DNA of 58,779 bases from Eggerthellaceae bacterium (GCA_022792415.1 JAAWAY010000139.1:1-58779), one strand, 5' to 3'. Positions 45,216-55,157 are shown, counted from the first letter of the stretch. Notes: generated by a model from the sequence alone, not told the origin. A program made the numbers and translations.

Positions 45216-45325
45216 GCAAGCTCCTCAATCGTGGAAACAGAACGGACGCGGCGCCCATCTCCGGACGCTCTCGCTCCTTTCCGGTGATTTTACCATGGGG
45301 TTCGGGCCCGCCCCCGCGGCCACGG

Positions 45326-45331
45326 TATAAT
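45326..45331 (+). promoter_or_regulatory. Perfect TATAAT -10 box before the wzm-wzt operon
   Basis: TATAAT lies 51 bases before the wzm start in a very GC-rich context. The -35 position is GC-rich and does not match, so an activator or non-standard -35 is likely. Confidence 0.5.
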
Positions 45332-45382
45332 ACCCCTGTCCGCCAACCGACGCGCCGCCGGGCGCTGGAGGAAACAACGCTG

Positions 45383-46171
45383 ATGGCTGTATCGACCGAA
45401 CTCAAGAAGAAGGACGCCCAGAAGACCTGGTTCGTGCTCTCGTCCCTGGTCACGCGCGACTTCAAGCTCAAGTACCGCCGCAGTGTGCTCGGTATCGTGT
45501 GGAGCGTGCTCAACCCGCTGCTCATGATGATCGTGCTCGCCTGCGTGTTCTCCTACATGTTCCGGTTCCAGATCGAGCACTACGCCGTCTACATCATCTT
45601 GGGCCAGACGCTGTTCTCCCTCATGACCGACTCCACGTCGGGCGCCATGACGTCCATCATCGACGCGGCGCCCCTCATCAAGAAGGTGCGCGTGGAGAAG
45701 ATGGTCTTCCCCGTGGAGAAGGTGCTCTTCGCCTGCGTGAACTTCTGCTTCTCACTGGTGGCCGTGGCCGCGGTCATGCTGTTCTACCAGATCATGCCCA
45801 CGTTCAACCTGCTGTTCATCCCGCTTCTGCTCGTGTACGTCATCCTGTTCTGCAGCGGGCTGGGCCTGCTTCTGGCCACGCTGGCCGTGTTCTTCCGCGA
45901 CGTCATCCACTTCTGGGGCGTCATCACCACGGCCTGGATGTACGCCACGCCCATCATCTACCCGTTGGAGCTCTTGCCCCCCTTCCTCATCAACCTCATG
46001 CCGCTCAACCCCATGTACCAGTACGTCGACTACTTCCGCCAGATAACCATGTACGGCTCGACGCCCTCGCTCGAGGCCAACCTCATCTGCCTGGGCATGG
46101 CCCTCATCACGTTTGCCGTGGGCCTTCTGGCCTTCCGCAAGGCCGAGAAGAAGTTCATCCTGTTCGTGTAG
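45383..46171 (+). CDS. wzm: ABC-2 polysaccharide/teichoic-type export permease
   Basis: A 262-residue membrane protein with six spans. DFKLKYRRSVLGIVWSVLNP at the N-terminus is the Wzm/TagG signature. ATG 45383 has GGAGGAAAC upstream; the longer frame to 45284 has no site. With the ATPase 25 bases downstream it forms an exporter for lipid-linked glycan. It stands divergent from the GT4 operon, sharing a 167-base promoter region. Confidence 0.92.
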   Translation: MAVSTELKKKDAQKTWFVLSSLVTRDFKLKYRRSVLGIVWSVLNPLLMMIVLACVFSYMFRFQIEHYAVYIILGQTLFSLMTDSTSGAMTSIIDAAPLIKKVRVEKMVFPVEKVLFACVNFCFSLVAVAAVMLFYQIMPTFNLLFIPLLLVYVILFCSGLGLLLATLAVFFRDVIHFWGVITTAWMYATPIIYPLELLPPFLINLMPLNPMYQYVDYFRQITMYGSTPSLEANLICLGMALITFAVGLLAFRKAEKKFILFV

Positions 46172-46196
46172 CGCGACCGATTCGGAGAAACACCCT

Positions 46197-46952
46197 ATGA
46201 GCGACACCGCCGCCCGCCAGCCCATGATCAAGGTCGATCATGTGGACATGGTGTTCAACATCGCAAACCAGCAGCTCATGACGCTGAAGGAGTACTTCAT
46301 CGCCGCCGTGCGCCGCCAGCTGTTCTTCAAGGAGTTCGTGGCGCTGGAGGACATCAGCGTCACCATCGAGCCGGGTGACGTCTACGGCATCGTGGGCACC
46401 AACGGCTCGGGCAAGTCCACCCTGCTCAAGATCATCGCCGGCGTGCTGGAGCCCACGCGCGGCACCTGCACCATCAACGGCACCATCGCCCCCCTCATCG
46501 AGCTGGGCGCCGGCTTCGACATGGAGCTCACCGCCCGCGAGAACATCTACCTCAACGGGTCGCTTTTGGGCTACAGCAAGGCGTTCATCGAGGAGAACTT
46601 CGACTCCATCGTCGAGTTCGCCGAGGTGCGCGACTTCGTGGACATGCCGCTCAAGAACTACTCGTCGGGCATGGTGGCGCGCATCGCCTTCGCCATCGCC
46701 ACGGCCACAGTCCCCGACATCCTGGTGGTGGACGAGGCGCTCTCGGTGGGCGACTTCCTGTTCCAGCAGAAGTGCGAGGCGCGCATCAACGAGCTGGTGG
46801 AGGGCCACGGCACCACCCTGCTGTTCGTGTCCCACAGCATCGACCAGGTGGAGCGCGTGTGCAAGAAGGCCCTCTGGATCGAGCGCGGCCACATGCGCGA
46901 GAACGGCCCGGTCGAGGAGGTCTGCGAGAAGTACCGCAACTTCAAGGGGTAG
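46197..46952 (+). CDS. wzt: ABC exporter ATPase for polysaccharide
   Basis: A 251-residue ATPase: Walker A GTNGSGKST, a typical Wzt/TagH stretch LIELGAGFDMELTARENIYL, signature YSSGMVARI, and Walker B ILVVDEALS. It has no C-terminal carbohydrate-binding domain, so it should not recognise a modified chain end the way long Wzt proteins do. ATG 46197 is 25 bases after wzm with CGGAG upstream. It converges with the tandem GT2 gene. Confidence 0.92.
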   Translation: MSDTAARQPMIKVDHVDMVFNIANQQLMTLKEYFIAAVRRQLFFKEFVALEDISVTIEPGDVYGIVGTNGSGKSTLLKIIAGVLEPTRGTCTINGTIAPLIELGAGFDMELTARENIYLNGSLLGYSKAFIEENFDSIVEFAEVRDFVDMPLKNYSSGMVARIAFAIATATVPDILVVDEALSVGDFLFQQKCEARINELVEGHGTTLLFVSHSIDQVERVCKKALWIERGHMRENGPVEEVCEKYRNFKG

Positions 46953-46970
46953 CGCCCCCTATACGCCCTC

Positions 46971-49376
46971 CTACCCCACCACCGGCAGCGCGTAGTAGGC
47001 GCTGTCCCGATCGAGGTTGGGGTTCGTGTACGGGTCGCCCTCCTCGAACACGCTCGCCCAACGCTCCTCGAAGCGGGCGCGCTCGTCCTCCCACCGGCGC
47101 AGCTTGGCCTCGTCGGCCACCTCCCGGCCACGTGTGGTGAACTCGTAGTGGAACAGCTCCGCGTAGGGCGTGAACGTCACCAGGTAGCCGGCGTCGAGGG
47201 CGCGCAGGCAGAAGTCGATGTCGTTGAACCCCACGGCGAACGCCTCGTCATAGCCACCCAGCTCCTCGAACACCGCGCGACGCACCATCTGGCACGCGCC
47301 CGTGACGCCCGAGAAGTTGCCTGGGCGCACGGCGCGCGCCAGGTAGCCCTCCCGCAGGGGCGGGAAGTCCTGGTTGACGTGCGCCACCGCCCCGTGCGGC
47401 CCCACCAGCATCCCGGCATGCTGGGTGAGCCCGTCGCGGAAGTACAGCTTGGCGCCCACCACGCCCACCTCGGGGCGCTGCAGGTAGCCCGCCATCTCCT
47501 CCAACGCGTCCGGCGTGATGAGCTCCGTGTCGTTGTTGAGCAGCAGCAGGTACGCGCCGCGCGCCTGAGCCACGCCGAAGTTCATGATGGCCGAGTAGTT
47601 GAACGGGCCCTCCCAGCGCACCACGCGCACCCGCTCGTCGCGGGCCTGCAGCTCGTCGTAGTACGCGAACGTCGCGGCATCGGCGCTGTTGTTCTCCACG
47701 ATCACCAGCTCGAGGTTGGTATACGTCGCGCGCTCCAGGAGCGAGCGCACGCAGGCGTCGAGCTCGGATACGTGGTCCTTGCTGGGGATGACCACGCTCA
47801 CGAGCGGCGCGGGGTCGGGCAGCGCGTAGCGCACCCGGTACACGAAGGCGTGCTCGGTCTCCTCCGCCACGGCGCGCACGCCGCGTCGGTCCAGGTGGGC
47901 CTGCAGCGCCAGGCGTCCCGCCGTCTGGGCATAGGGCTTGCTGTCGGCGTTGTCCCCGCTCGTCGAGCCGGGGTGGACGCGCCAGTGGTAGAGCACCCGC
48001 GGCACGTGGACCGCCCCGCCGCCCTGTTCCAGCACGCGCAGCGTCAGGTCGTAGTCCTGGGCGCCGCTCACCTCGTCCGGCGACAGCCCCGCCGCCAGCG
48101 CCGCCGCGCGCCGCACCATGAGGAAGTGCGTCACGCAGTTGTGGCTGTACAGCAGATCGAGGTTGAGGCGCGTCTTGAAGGCGGGCTGCATGAACACGCC
48201 CGGCTGCTCGAAGAGATCCTCGTCGCAGAACACCAGGTCGACGCCCTCCTGCTCGCATACCGCCCGCGCATAGCAGTGCAGCGCATCGGGCTCCAGCACA
48301 TCGTCGTGGTCCAGGAAGGCCACGAACTCCCCGCGCGCCGCCTCGATGCCGGCGTTGGTGTTGCCCGCGATGCCCCGGTTGGCGTCCAGCGCCACCACGC
48401 GCACGCGGACGTCATCCGCGCGCCGTGCCTCGTCGGCCACGACGGGGCTCTCCCCCGCCGAGGCGTCCACCAGCACCAGCTCCCACCTCTCGTAGCTCTG
48501 GGCCGTGACGGAGGCGATCATCTCCCGCAGGTAGGCGGCATCCGACCGGTAGCAGGGCACGACGATGGAGATGAGGGGGCCGTCCCCCGGGCCCGCGGCG
48601 CGCTGCTCCCGCAGCTGGTCGGGCGTCGCCCGGTGCCCCTTGAGCCAGCGGCGGTAGTTCGCGTCGTCGGCGCGCGCGTCGCGCATCATCTTCCACGTGG
48701 CGTACTTGAAGCCCTCGTAGGCGTGCGCGTTCATGGAGCAGAAGCCCTCCGTCAGAACGCCGTGGGGGTCACGGGCGCGCACCAGGAAGAAGCGGCGGTC
48801 GACCGGCAGGCGCAGCGAGTAGATGAGGCGGCACTCGCCCTCGTCGCCCTCGGGCAGCTGCTCCTCGAAGGGCAGCAGCTCGAAGTCGAGGGGCGCGCCG
48901 CGGTCATCGGTCACCTCGATGGCGGGTCGCGCGTCCACGGGCCCGCGCCACGCCGCCTGCAGGCGCCACACGATGCAGTCGTCCCCCTCGAGGAAGCGCA
49001 GCACGCGCAGCTGATAGCGGCCGTCCAGGTGCCGCTGCTCGATGTCGCGCAGCTGAGCGCACAGGCTCGGGCGCACGCGATAGTTCAGGCGCGACTCCCA
49101 CTTGGCCCGCGCGAAGCCGATGCGCAGCGACGTCTCCCCGTCCGCGGAGGACAGCCGCACGTCGATGGCCGGCGCGTCGGCCACGGGCAGCACGAGCGCC
49201 CATGCGCGCACGCCGTCGCCCGCGCCGTCCTCCAGCGGGTAGGCGCCGCAGGGCACCTCCACGCCCTCGACGAAGGCCCGCGCCGCGAGCGCGCCCTCCT
49301 TCGGGGCGGGCGCCACCGTCACCTTCGCGTACAGGTTCCCATCGCCGCGGCAGACGCCGCCCAGCCGTGCCCTCAT
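46971..49376 (-). CDS. Tandem GT2 glycosyltransferase with N-terminal accessory domain
   Basis: 801 residues, extremely GC-rich. About 1-190 are a beta-rich accessory region. About 262-490 are the first GT2 (ISIVVPCYRSDAAYLREMIA, FLDHDDVLEP). About 520-760 are the second (SVVIPSKDHVSELDACVRSL, LLNNDTEL, and NDIDFCLR further on). It belongs to the same rhamnan/O-antigen-type group as the 989-residue enzyme: both have a SKPYAQTAG junction between domains. ATG 49376 is preferred over 49382 because AGGGG is better spaced. It ends a leftward run of four genes starting with the GtrB-like GT2. Confidence 0.87.
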   Translation of the reverse strand: MRARLGGVCRGDGNLYAKVTVAPAPKEGALAARAFVEGVEVPCGAYPLEDGAGDGVRAWALVLPVADAPAIDVRLSSADGETSLRIGFARAKWESRLNYRVRPSLCAQLRDIEQRHLDGRYQLRVLRFLEGDDCIVWRLQAAWRGPVDARPAIEVTDDRGAPLDFELLPFEEQLPEGDEGECRLIYSLRLPVDRRFFLVRARDPHGVLTEGFCSMNAHAYEGFKYATWKMMRDARADDANYRRWLKGHRATPDQLREQRAAGPGDGPLISIVVPCYRSDAAYLREMIASVTAQSYERWELVLVDASAGESPVVADEARRADDVRVRVVALDANRGIAGNTNAGIEAARGEFVAFLDHDDVLEPDALHCYARAVCEQEGVDLVFCDEDLFEQPGVFMQPAFKTRLNLDLLYSHNCVTHFLMVRRAAALAAGLSPDEVSGAQDYDLTLRVLEQGGGAVHVPRVLYHWRVHPGSTSGDNADSKPYAQTAGRLALQAHLDRRGVRAVAEETEHAFVYRVRYALPDPAPLVSVVIPSKDHVSELDACVRSLLERATYTNLELVIVENNSADAATFAYYDELQARDERVRVVRWEGPFNYSAIMNFGVAQARGAYLLLLNNDTELITPDALEEMAGYLQRPEVGVVGAKLYFRDGLTQHAGMLVGPHGAVAHVNQDFPPLREGYLARAVRPGNFSGVTGACQMVRRAVFEELGGYDEAFAVGFNDIDFCLRALDAGYLVTFTPYAELFHYEFTTRGREVADEAKLRRWEDERARFEERWASVFEEGDPYTNPNLDRDSAYYALPVVG

Positions 49377-49385
49377 CCGCATCCC

Positions 49386-50435
49386 CTATCGTCCGAGCAG
49401 CCGCCGCAGCACCCGCTTGGGGGTGATGCGACGACGGTAGAAGGCCCTGCGCAGCCGCTGGGCCCGATCATCGCCAATCGCCTCGTCGGCCACAAACGCC
49501 TCGACGATGGCCCGCGTCGCCGCCGGCAGCTCCAGCGCAGCCAGCGCCTCGTCGCCCAGGTGCCCCGTGAGCACCGCGGCCGCCGGGCGATGCAGGCGCT
49601 CGCGGTCGTCGGCCGGCAAGTCGAGGATGCCCTGCAGCGCGAAGTCGACGTACTCCCCCACCAGCTGCGTCCCGTACGCGTCCAGCAGGCCCGCGGCCGC
49701 CCAGTCGTCGAAGATGGCCCCCATGATGGGGACATGCTCCTCCATCTTGCGCACGGGGTCCGACGCCACCACGGCCATGAGCGACCCCTCGCGGGCCACC
49801 TCGTAGTCGTAGAGCTTGTCCGACAGCAGCACGGTGCGCCGCGCGCGCGGGTACACGGCGAAGTGGAACACCTGGTCCTCGCCGAAGCGCAGCCCCTCGT
49901 CGAAGAAGAGGCCGCCCTCGCGCAGGAAGTCCGTCCGGCAGGCCGTGCGCCAGGCGAAGGGACGCGACATCTCCTCGAACAGCAGAGCCGGCTCGAAGGG
50001 ATCGTACACGGCGTCCCGGGGGCTCAGGTGCTCGACGAGCCAGGGATAGCCCGCCTCGGCCGGCAGACAGTGGGCGCCGAAGGTGACCACGTCCGTGCGC
50101 GGGCCGCCCTCGTCGAACGCGCGGGCGATGCGCTCGCAGGCGTTCGGCTCCAGCAGGTCGTCGGAGTCGAGGAAGCACACGATGGGCGCCGTGGCCGCGC
50201 GGATGCCCGCGTTGCGGGCCGACGACAGGCCGCCGTTCTCCTTGTCGACGATGCGGATGCGCGGATCGGCCTCGGCGCAGCGCGCGAGCACCTCGCGCGA
50301 TCCGTCTGTGCTGCCATCGTTCACCGCGATGACCTCGATGTCCTCGAGCGTCTGGGCGCGCACCGACGCCAGGCAGCGCTCCAGGTAGCCCTCCACGTTG
50401 TAGACGGGCACCACCACCGACACGGCCGCCGTCAT
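49386..50435 (-). CDS. GT2-family glycosyltransferase
   Basis: 349 residues. AVSVVVPVYNVEGYLERCLA is the GT2 N-terminus and FLDSDDLLEP the metal motif; the C-terminal 130 residues are helical and basic. ATG 50435 overlaps the stop of the gene before by four bases (ATGA) with GGAGG upstream, so they are translationally coupled. The acceptor and sugar are unknown. Confidence 0.88.
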   Translation of the reverse strand: MTAAVSVVVPVYNVEGYLERCLASVRAQTLEDIEVIAVNDGSTDGSREVLARCAEADPRIRIVDKENGGLSSARNAGIRAATAPIVCFLDSDDLLEPNACERIARAFDEGGPRTDVVTFGAHCLPAEAGYPWLVEHLSPRDAVYDPFEPALLFEEMSRPFAWRTACRTDFLREGGLFFDEGLRFGEDQVFHFAVYPRARRTVLLSDKLYDYEVAREGSLMAVVASDPVRKMEEHVPIMGAIFDDWAAAGLLDAYGTQLVGEYVDFALQGILDLPADDRERLHRPAAAVLTGHLGDEALAALELPAATRAIVEAFVADEAIGDDRAQRLRRAFYRRRITPKRVLRRLLGR

Positions 50436-51502
50436 CGCCGTGCCTCCCGCTTCGCGCGGAGCACCTTCATGACCAGCGGCAGCCCGCCCATCCGCCAGTA
50501 GTGCCGAAACGCCCCCAGCTTGCCGCGCGTGCCCGCGTCGGCGCGGCACCGCACGAACAGCTCGGGGGATTCCAGCATCGCGCGCAGGTCGGCCTCGGCC
50601 CACGGCTCGAAGAGCGCCAGGTCCACGTCACCGCGCGCCATGTCGTCGCGGAACTCGGCAGACGCACGCTCGAAGAACCGCTCGCGCAGCTCGGGCGCCA
50701 GGCGGTCGTAGTTCCACAGGTACGTGTCGAACTTCATGCGCTCCTTGACGCCCTCCAGCGCCGCGCGGCGCTCGGGGCGCTCGGCCAGGAACCGCTCCAT
50801 CTCGTCGTACTCGTCGCACACGCAGAACACCTTCGCCGGGGAGTTCACCGACGACTGCTCGTTGTCCTGGCGGTACGACAGCACCGCGTCGGGCAGGAAC
50901 ACCACCCGCTCGGCCATCGCCCACACCTTGAAGTTGAACGCCGCGTCCTGGAAGGAGGCGCCCGGCGTCTCGGTGAACCGGATGCCGTTGGCGTCCAGGA
51001 AGTCGCGCCGGTACGCGGCCGACCAGATGGAGGGCTTGCGGTAGAAGGCGCGCAAGTGGTCCTGCGGCCGCACCGCCTCGCCCTGCGGCAGGCCCTCCGT
51101 GAAGCCGAAGCGCTCCCGCCGCTCCTGCGGGGTCGACCAGTAGAGCCAGAAGTCCGCCTTCGCCACCTGGGCCCCCGCCGCGTCCGCCGCGCCCACCAGC
51201 AGCTCGAGCGCGCCCGGCTCGTACAGGTCGTCGGGCTCCAGGATGGCCACGTACTCGCCGGTCGCCTCGGCCAGCGCCCGGTTCATCGACGCGCCGTAGC
51301 CCGAGTTCTCCTTGTCGATCACGCGGAAGCGCGCATCCTCGTCCAGGTAGCGCTGCAGGATGGCGCGCGAGCCGTCGGTCGACCCGTCGTTGACGCAGAT
51401 GGCCTCGAAGTCACCGAGGGTCTGGGCGCGCAGCGAGTCCAGGCTCGCCTCGATGTAGCGCTCCACGTTGTAGATGGGGATGAGGACTGACACCTTCGGC
51501 AT
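50432..51502 (-). CDS. GT2-family glycosyltransferase
   Basis: 356 residues. SVLIPIYNVERYIEASLDSL and ILEPDDLYEP mark a GT2 enzyme. The aromatic-rich middle (AKADFWLYWSTP) is typical of CpsI/EpsH-type wall and capsule GTs. It starts three bases after the YfhO stop and overlaps the next GT2, forming one operon. Specificity cannot be told. Confidence 0.87.
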   Translation of the reverse strand: MPKVSVLIPIYNVERYIEASLDSLRAQTLGDFEAICVNDGSTDGSRAILQRYLDEDARFRVIDKENSGYGASMNRALAEATGEYVAILEPDDLYEPGALELLVGAADAAGAQVAKADFWLYWSTPQERRERFGFTEGLPQGEAVRPQDHLRAFYRKPSIWSAAYRRDFLDANGIRFTETPGASFQDAAFNFKVWAMAERVVFLPDAVLSYRQDNEQSSVNSPAKVFCVCDEYDEMERFLAERPERRAALEGVKERMKFDTYLWNYDRLAPELRERFFERASAEFRDDMARGDVDLALFEPWAEADLRAMLESPELFVRCRADAGTRGKLGAFRHYWRMGGLPLVMKVLRAKREARR

Positions 51503-51505
51503 CTC

Positions 51506-54190
51506 TCACGCACCTTCCTCGAGGGATCGCTCGCCCTCGTCGCTCACCTGGGTCGCCTCCGCCGCGCCGCGCGAATCCGGCCGCGCGCGCCGGCGGCCGC
51601 GCACGAGGATGACCGCCAGCGCCACCACGGCAATGCCCGTCACCGCGCATCCCGCCGCCAGGCCCGGCGTGCGGTAGCTCATCTCGATCTCGCTCGCGCC
51701 CGGCCCGACGGGGACGCCCGTGAGGGCCCCGGCCGCGATGTCGACCGGATCGACGGCCGCGCCGTCCACGCGCACCTCCCAACCCGGGTCGGCGGGCACC
51801 GTGACCAGCACGAGGCCGCCCTCCGCACCGCCGTCGCACGTCCCGGCGACGCCCGCGCCCGAGAAGGAGGACACCTCGAGCGGCGCCGCGCCGAGCTGGC
51901 CGACGAGGCCCGCCAGGGCATCGAGGTCGAGGGCGGCGAAGATCAGCTGGGCGCCCTCGGGCAGCCCGGGCGCGCCGACGAGGCCGTCACGGTCGCAGGT
52001 GACCGACACGGACGCCGTCGCGGGCTCCTCGGCGACCCCGCCCAGCGCGTGCAGCGACTGCTGGAACCGCGCGTTCTGCGCCACGGGCGCGCCGCCATCC
52101 ACGCTCACCAGGCACTCCCCCGCCTTGGGCAGCGCCTCCACGTACGCATAGCCGATGCAGCCGGCGGGCACCTGCACCTCCCACGTGCCCTCGGCCACCT
52201 CGCGCGCCTCGCAGGGGCGGTACAGCCCCACCTCGCGTCCTGCCAGCGCGCTCGCGAAGGCGTTCTGACGCGTGAAGGGATCGCCCTGGTCATCGGAGAA
52301 GTCGAAGCCCGCGGCGCTCGGCACCACGCCGTAGCCCAGCGGCAGCGCGTAGGGGTTGCGCCACAGCCGCGCGCCCGTGAACGGCGACGCGAGGCCCGTG
52401 GGCTCGTAGCCGGCCGGCTCCTCGGTCGTCCACACGTACTTGACGCCCAGCAGCGCGTCCATGGCGATGATCGGCTCGCTGTAGCGCACGGAGAACTGGC
52501 CCTCCTGGCTGTAGCCCACCGAGTTGAGGAACCGCACGGCCGCCCCGTCATGGGCCGAGCTGTAGGACGACAGGTCCATGTATCCCGCGGCCAGGCCCTC
52601 GTTGAGCGCGGCGGACAGCGCGCGAGTGTACGTCTTGGCCACGCGGTACTCCCCGCCGTCGAGCGCGCGCAGATCATCCCAGCCGGCGCGCGAGTCAGCC
52701 GCGTAGGCCTCCTGGTAGTCCTGCGGGTAGCCGCCGTAGAGCTGAGTCCAGGCCAGGTGCGCGCACACGAGCAGCTCGCCGGCCACCAGCACGCCCAGCG
52801 CGCCCGACAGCACGCGGCGCCGCGTCGCGCCCTCGGCCAGGCGGCCCAGGCAGCCTGCCTGCACCGCGCGCGCCGCCATCCACACCAGCGTGAACGCCAC
52901 GAAGAACCCGATGCGGCTGTAGAACCCGTTTGGCGCGCGGAACCCACACCATACGCAGTACAGCACCGTCATCCACACGCTAGCTAGAAGGATCAGCAAC
53001 AGGACGGCAGCGGCTATGCGCTCACGAGGATTCGTTCGGTGACTTACGAGAAAAACGAGGACAAGAACGAGTACCGCAGATCCAGCTGATAGCTGGGGAG
53101 TTTTTTCTTGCACCCAGAGCTCAGGTACAAAACCACTCAGAAGTTGGATTAACGTACAAGTCACGGGGAGCACATCCGTCTCCACCAAAATCAGCAGAAC
53201 AACAAGCGAGAAAAGCGCGAGGGCTATCATCATGGGAACACGCATCCGCCGACGTGACGGGTGATGGGTCCATGCCACCATCGCCGCGGTAGCTGCTGAT
53301 ACCACAAGGATCATGACGAGAAGCGCTACGCCTACCTTCACCGCCTTGGCGAGCATGTCGGCGCCCACGTCCTCGCCCACGATCTGCCCGCTCACGTCGC
53401 CGGTCATCGCCAGCACCGTCGGCACGAACATGAACGCCGCCAGCGCGAGCGCCCCCAGCATCACACCGGCGAACCGACACGCCGTCCGCGCCACGCCGCG
53501 CCGGCCGAACGCGGGGTCGTCCACGCAGCGCAGGTAGCACTCGAAGACGGCGTACAGGCACACGAACAGGATGGACATGTAGGCCGTGTACCAGCACACG
53601 ATGACGGACGCCGTCGTTGCGCCCAGCAGCAGCCGCCAGCGCCCCTCGCGCACCAGCGCCCAGGCGCCCAGCGCCATGAGCGGCAGCAGGATGAGCGCGT
53701 CGAGCCACAGGGGGTTGCGCAGCTGCGTCGCCGTCCACGTCGACCACGTGAACGCCAGCGCCAGCGCCAGCGCCGTGCCGCGGCCCAACCCGAACCGCCG
53801 CCGCAGGAACAGCGTCATCGTCAGCTGCACGCACCCCAGCTTGAGCGCCGTGATCACCCAGGCGAACAGCGTGATCTGATCCACGTCGAACAGCGGCAGC
53901 AGCAGGTTGAAAGGGCTCGCCAGGTAGTAGCTGTACAGCCCCCAGGTGTTGGATCCCAGCGCCTGGGCCGTCGAGTAGAACAGCGAATCGTCACCCAGCA
54001 GCACGGCCCGGAACCACGTGAAGAAGTCGACGTACTGGTAGCGCAGGTCACCAACCAGGAACGACTCGGGCCCGAAGGGGTACACGCCGTTCCAGGCGCT
54101 CACCGCTGCCAGCAGCGCGACGGGCAGCGCGAAGCCGAGCGCGCCCCAGCCGAGGGCGGCCGCGATGCCGCGCGTCCGGCTAGACGCCAT
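51506..54190 (-). CDS. YfhO-family membrane protein (GT-C type)
   Basis: About 894 residues: some thirteen N-terminal spans, a large extracellular domain (about 450-840) and one last span. GVYPFGPESFLVGDLRYQYV near the N-terminus has the loop acidic residue of the YfhO family, whose members glycosylate lipoteichoic or wall polymers outside the cell using lipid-phosphate sugars. ATG 54190 overlaps the GtrB-like gene by 11 bases, which fits supply of the lipid-linked sugar by that gene. About 52980-53335 (residues about 285-403) is much lower in GC than either flank. Confidence 0.85.
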   Translation of the reverse strand: MASSRTRGIAAALGWGALGFALPVALLAAVSAWNGVYPFGPESFLVGDLRYQYVDFFTWFRAVLLGDDSLFYSTAQALGSNTWGLYSYYLASPFNLLLPLFDVDQITLFAWVITALKLGCVQLTMTLFLRRRFGLGRGTALALALAFTWSTWTATQLRNPLWLDALILLPLMALGAWALVREGRWRLLLGATTASVIVCWYTAYMSILFVCLYAVFECYLRCVDDPAFGRRGVARTACRFAGVMLGALALAAFMFVPTVLAMTGDVSGQIVGEDVGADMLAKAVKVGVALLVMILVVSAATAAMVAWTHHPSRRRMRVPMMIALALFSLVVLLILVETDVLPVTCTLIQLLSGFVPELWVQEKTPQLSAGSAVLVLVLVFLVSHRTNPRERIAAAVLLLILLASVWMTVLYCVWCGFRAPNGFYSRIGFFVAFTLVWMAARAVQAGCLGRLAEGATRRRVLSGALGVLVAGELLVCAHLAWTQLYGGYPQDYQEAYAADSRAGWDDLRALDGGEYRVAKTYTRALSAALNEGLAAGYMDLSSYSSAHDGAAVRFLNSVGYSQEGQFSVRYSEPIIAMDALLGVKYVWTTEEPAGYEPTGLASPFTGARLWRNPYALPLGYGVVPSAAGFDFSDDQGDPFTRQNAFASALAGREVGLYRPCEAREVAEGTWEVQVPAGCIGYAYVEALPKAGECLVSVDGGAPVAQNARFQQSLHALGGVAEEPATASVSVTCDRDGLVGAPGLPEGAQLIFAALDLDALAGLVGQLGAAPLEVSSFSGAGVAGTCDGGAEGGLVLVTVPADPGWEVRVDGAAVDPVDIAAGALTGVPVGPGASEIEMSYRTPGLAAGCAVTGIAVVALAVILVRGRRRARPDSRGAAEATQVSDEGERSLEEGA

Positions 54191-55157
54191 CGTCGCCCCG
54201 CGCATCATCGTCGCTTCGCTCCCTCACCAGATACAGCGGGCGCCCCTTCGCCTCCAGGTAGGTGGCCGCCAGGTACTGCCCCATGATGCCCAGGCAGAAC
54301 AGCTGCAGGCCGCCCACGAACAGCACGATGCACGCCAGCGACGGCCAGCCGGCCACCGGGTCGCCGAACAGCAGCGTCCGCACCACGATGACCAGCGCGA
54401 ACACCAGCGATACGAGGCACAGCACGATGCCCGACAGCGACGCCACCGAAAGCGGCGCCGTCGAGAACGCCACGATGCCCTCCAGCGAGTAGCGCAGAAG
54501 CCCCCAGAAGCTCCACTTCGTCTCCCCGGCCACGCGCTCCACGTTCTCGAAGGGCAGCCAGTGGGTCTTGAACCCCACCCAGCCGTAGATCCCCTTGGAG
54601 AAGCGGTTGTACTCCCCCAGCGACAGGATACCGTCCACCATGCGCCGGCGCATGAGCCGGTAGTCGCGCGCGCCGTCCACGATATCGGCGCTCGAGATGC
54701 GGTTGATCAGCTTGTAGAACATCCGCGCGCAGGCCGAGCGCACGACCGGCTCGCCCACGCGGTCCACCCTCCGGGTGGCCACGTTGTCGCAGTCCCCCTC
54801 CTGGAGGATGCGGTACATCTCGGGCAGCAGGGCCGGCGGATCCTGCAAGTCGGCGTCCATGGTGGCCACGTAGTCGCCGCGTGCCTCGCGCAGGCCGGCC
54901 AAAAGCGCCGCCTCCTTGCCGAAGTTGCGCGAGAACGACACCCAGCGCACCTCCGCGCCCGCCACGTCGCCCGCGGCGACCGCGCGCATGACGCCCAGCG
55001 TGCCGTCGGAGGACCCGTCGTCCACCAGCACCACCTCGAAGCGCAGGTCCGGCCACTCCGCCTCCATGGAGGCCATGGCGCGGCGCGCCTCCTCGAAGAA
55101 GGCGGGGAGGCTCTCCTCCTCGTTGTAGCAGGGGACCACCAGGGATATCAGGGGCAT
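54180..55157 (-). CDS. Polyprenyl-phosphate glycosyltransferase with C-terminal membrane spans (GtrB-like)
   Basis: 325 residues. ISLVVPCYNEEESLPAFFEE and TMDADLQDPP are the donor and metal motifs of DPM1/GtrB enzymes. Two C-terminal spans (about 235-300) anchor it, as in GtrB. It should transfer glucose, GlcNAc or a similar sugar to undecaprenyl phosphate for the coupled YfhO protein. ATG 55157 is at the left edge of a divergent promoter region shared with the TagO gene. Confidence 0.9.
   Translation of the reverse strand: MPLISLVVPCYNEEESLPAFFEEARRAMASMEAEWPDLRFEVVLVDDGSSDGTLGVMRAVAAGDVAGAEVRWVSFSRNFGKEAALLAGLREARGDYVATMDADLQDPPALLPEMYRILQEGDCDNVATRRVDRVGEPVVRSACARMFYKLINRISSADIVDGARDYRLMRRRMVDGILSLGEYNRFSKGIYGWVGFKTHWLPFENVERVAGETKWSFWGLLRYSLEGIVAFSTAPLSVASLSGIVLCLVSLVFALVIVVRTLLFGDPVAGWPSLACIVLFVGGLQLFCLGIMGQYLAATYLEAKGRPLYLVRERSDDDARGDDGV

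Noticed and set aside
47148-50501. A plus-strand open frame of over 1100 codons
   Set aside because: It is antisense to the tandem GT2 and the following GT2 genes, which carry clear motifs. Long antisense frames are expected at this GC content.
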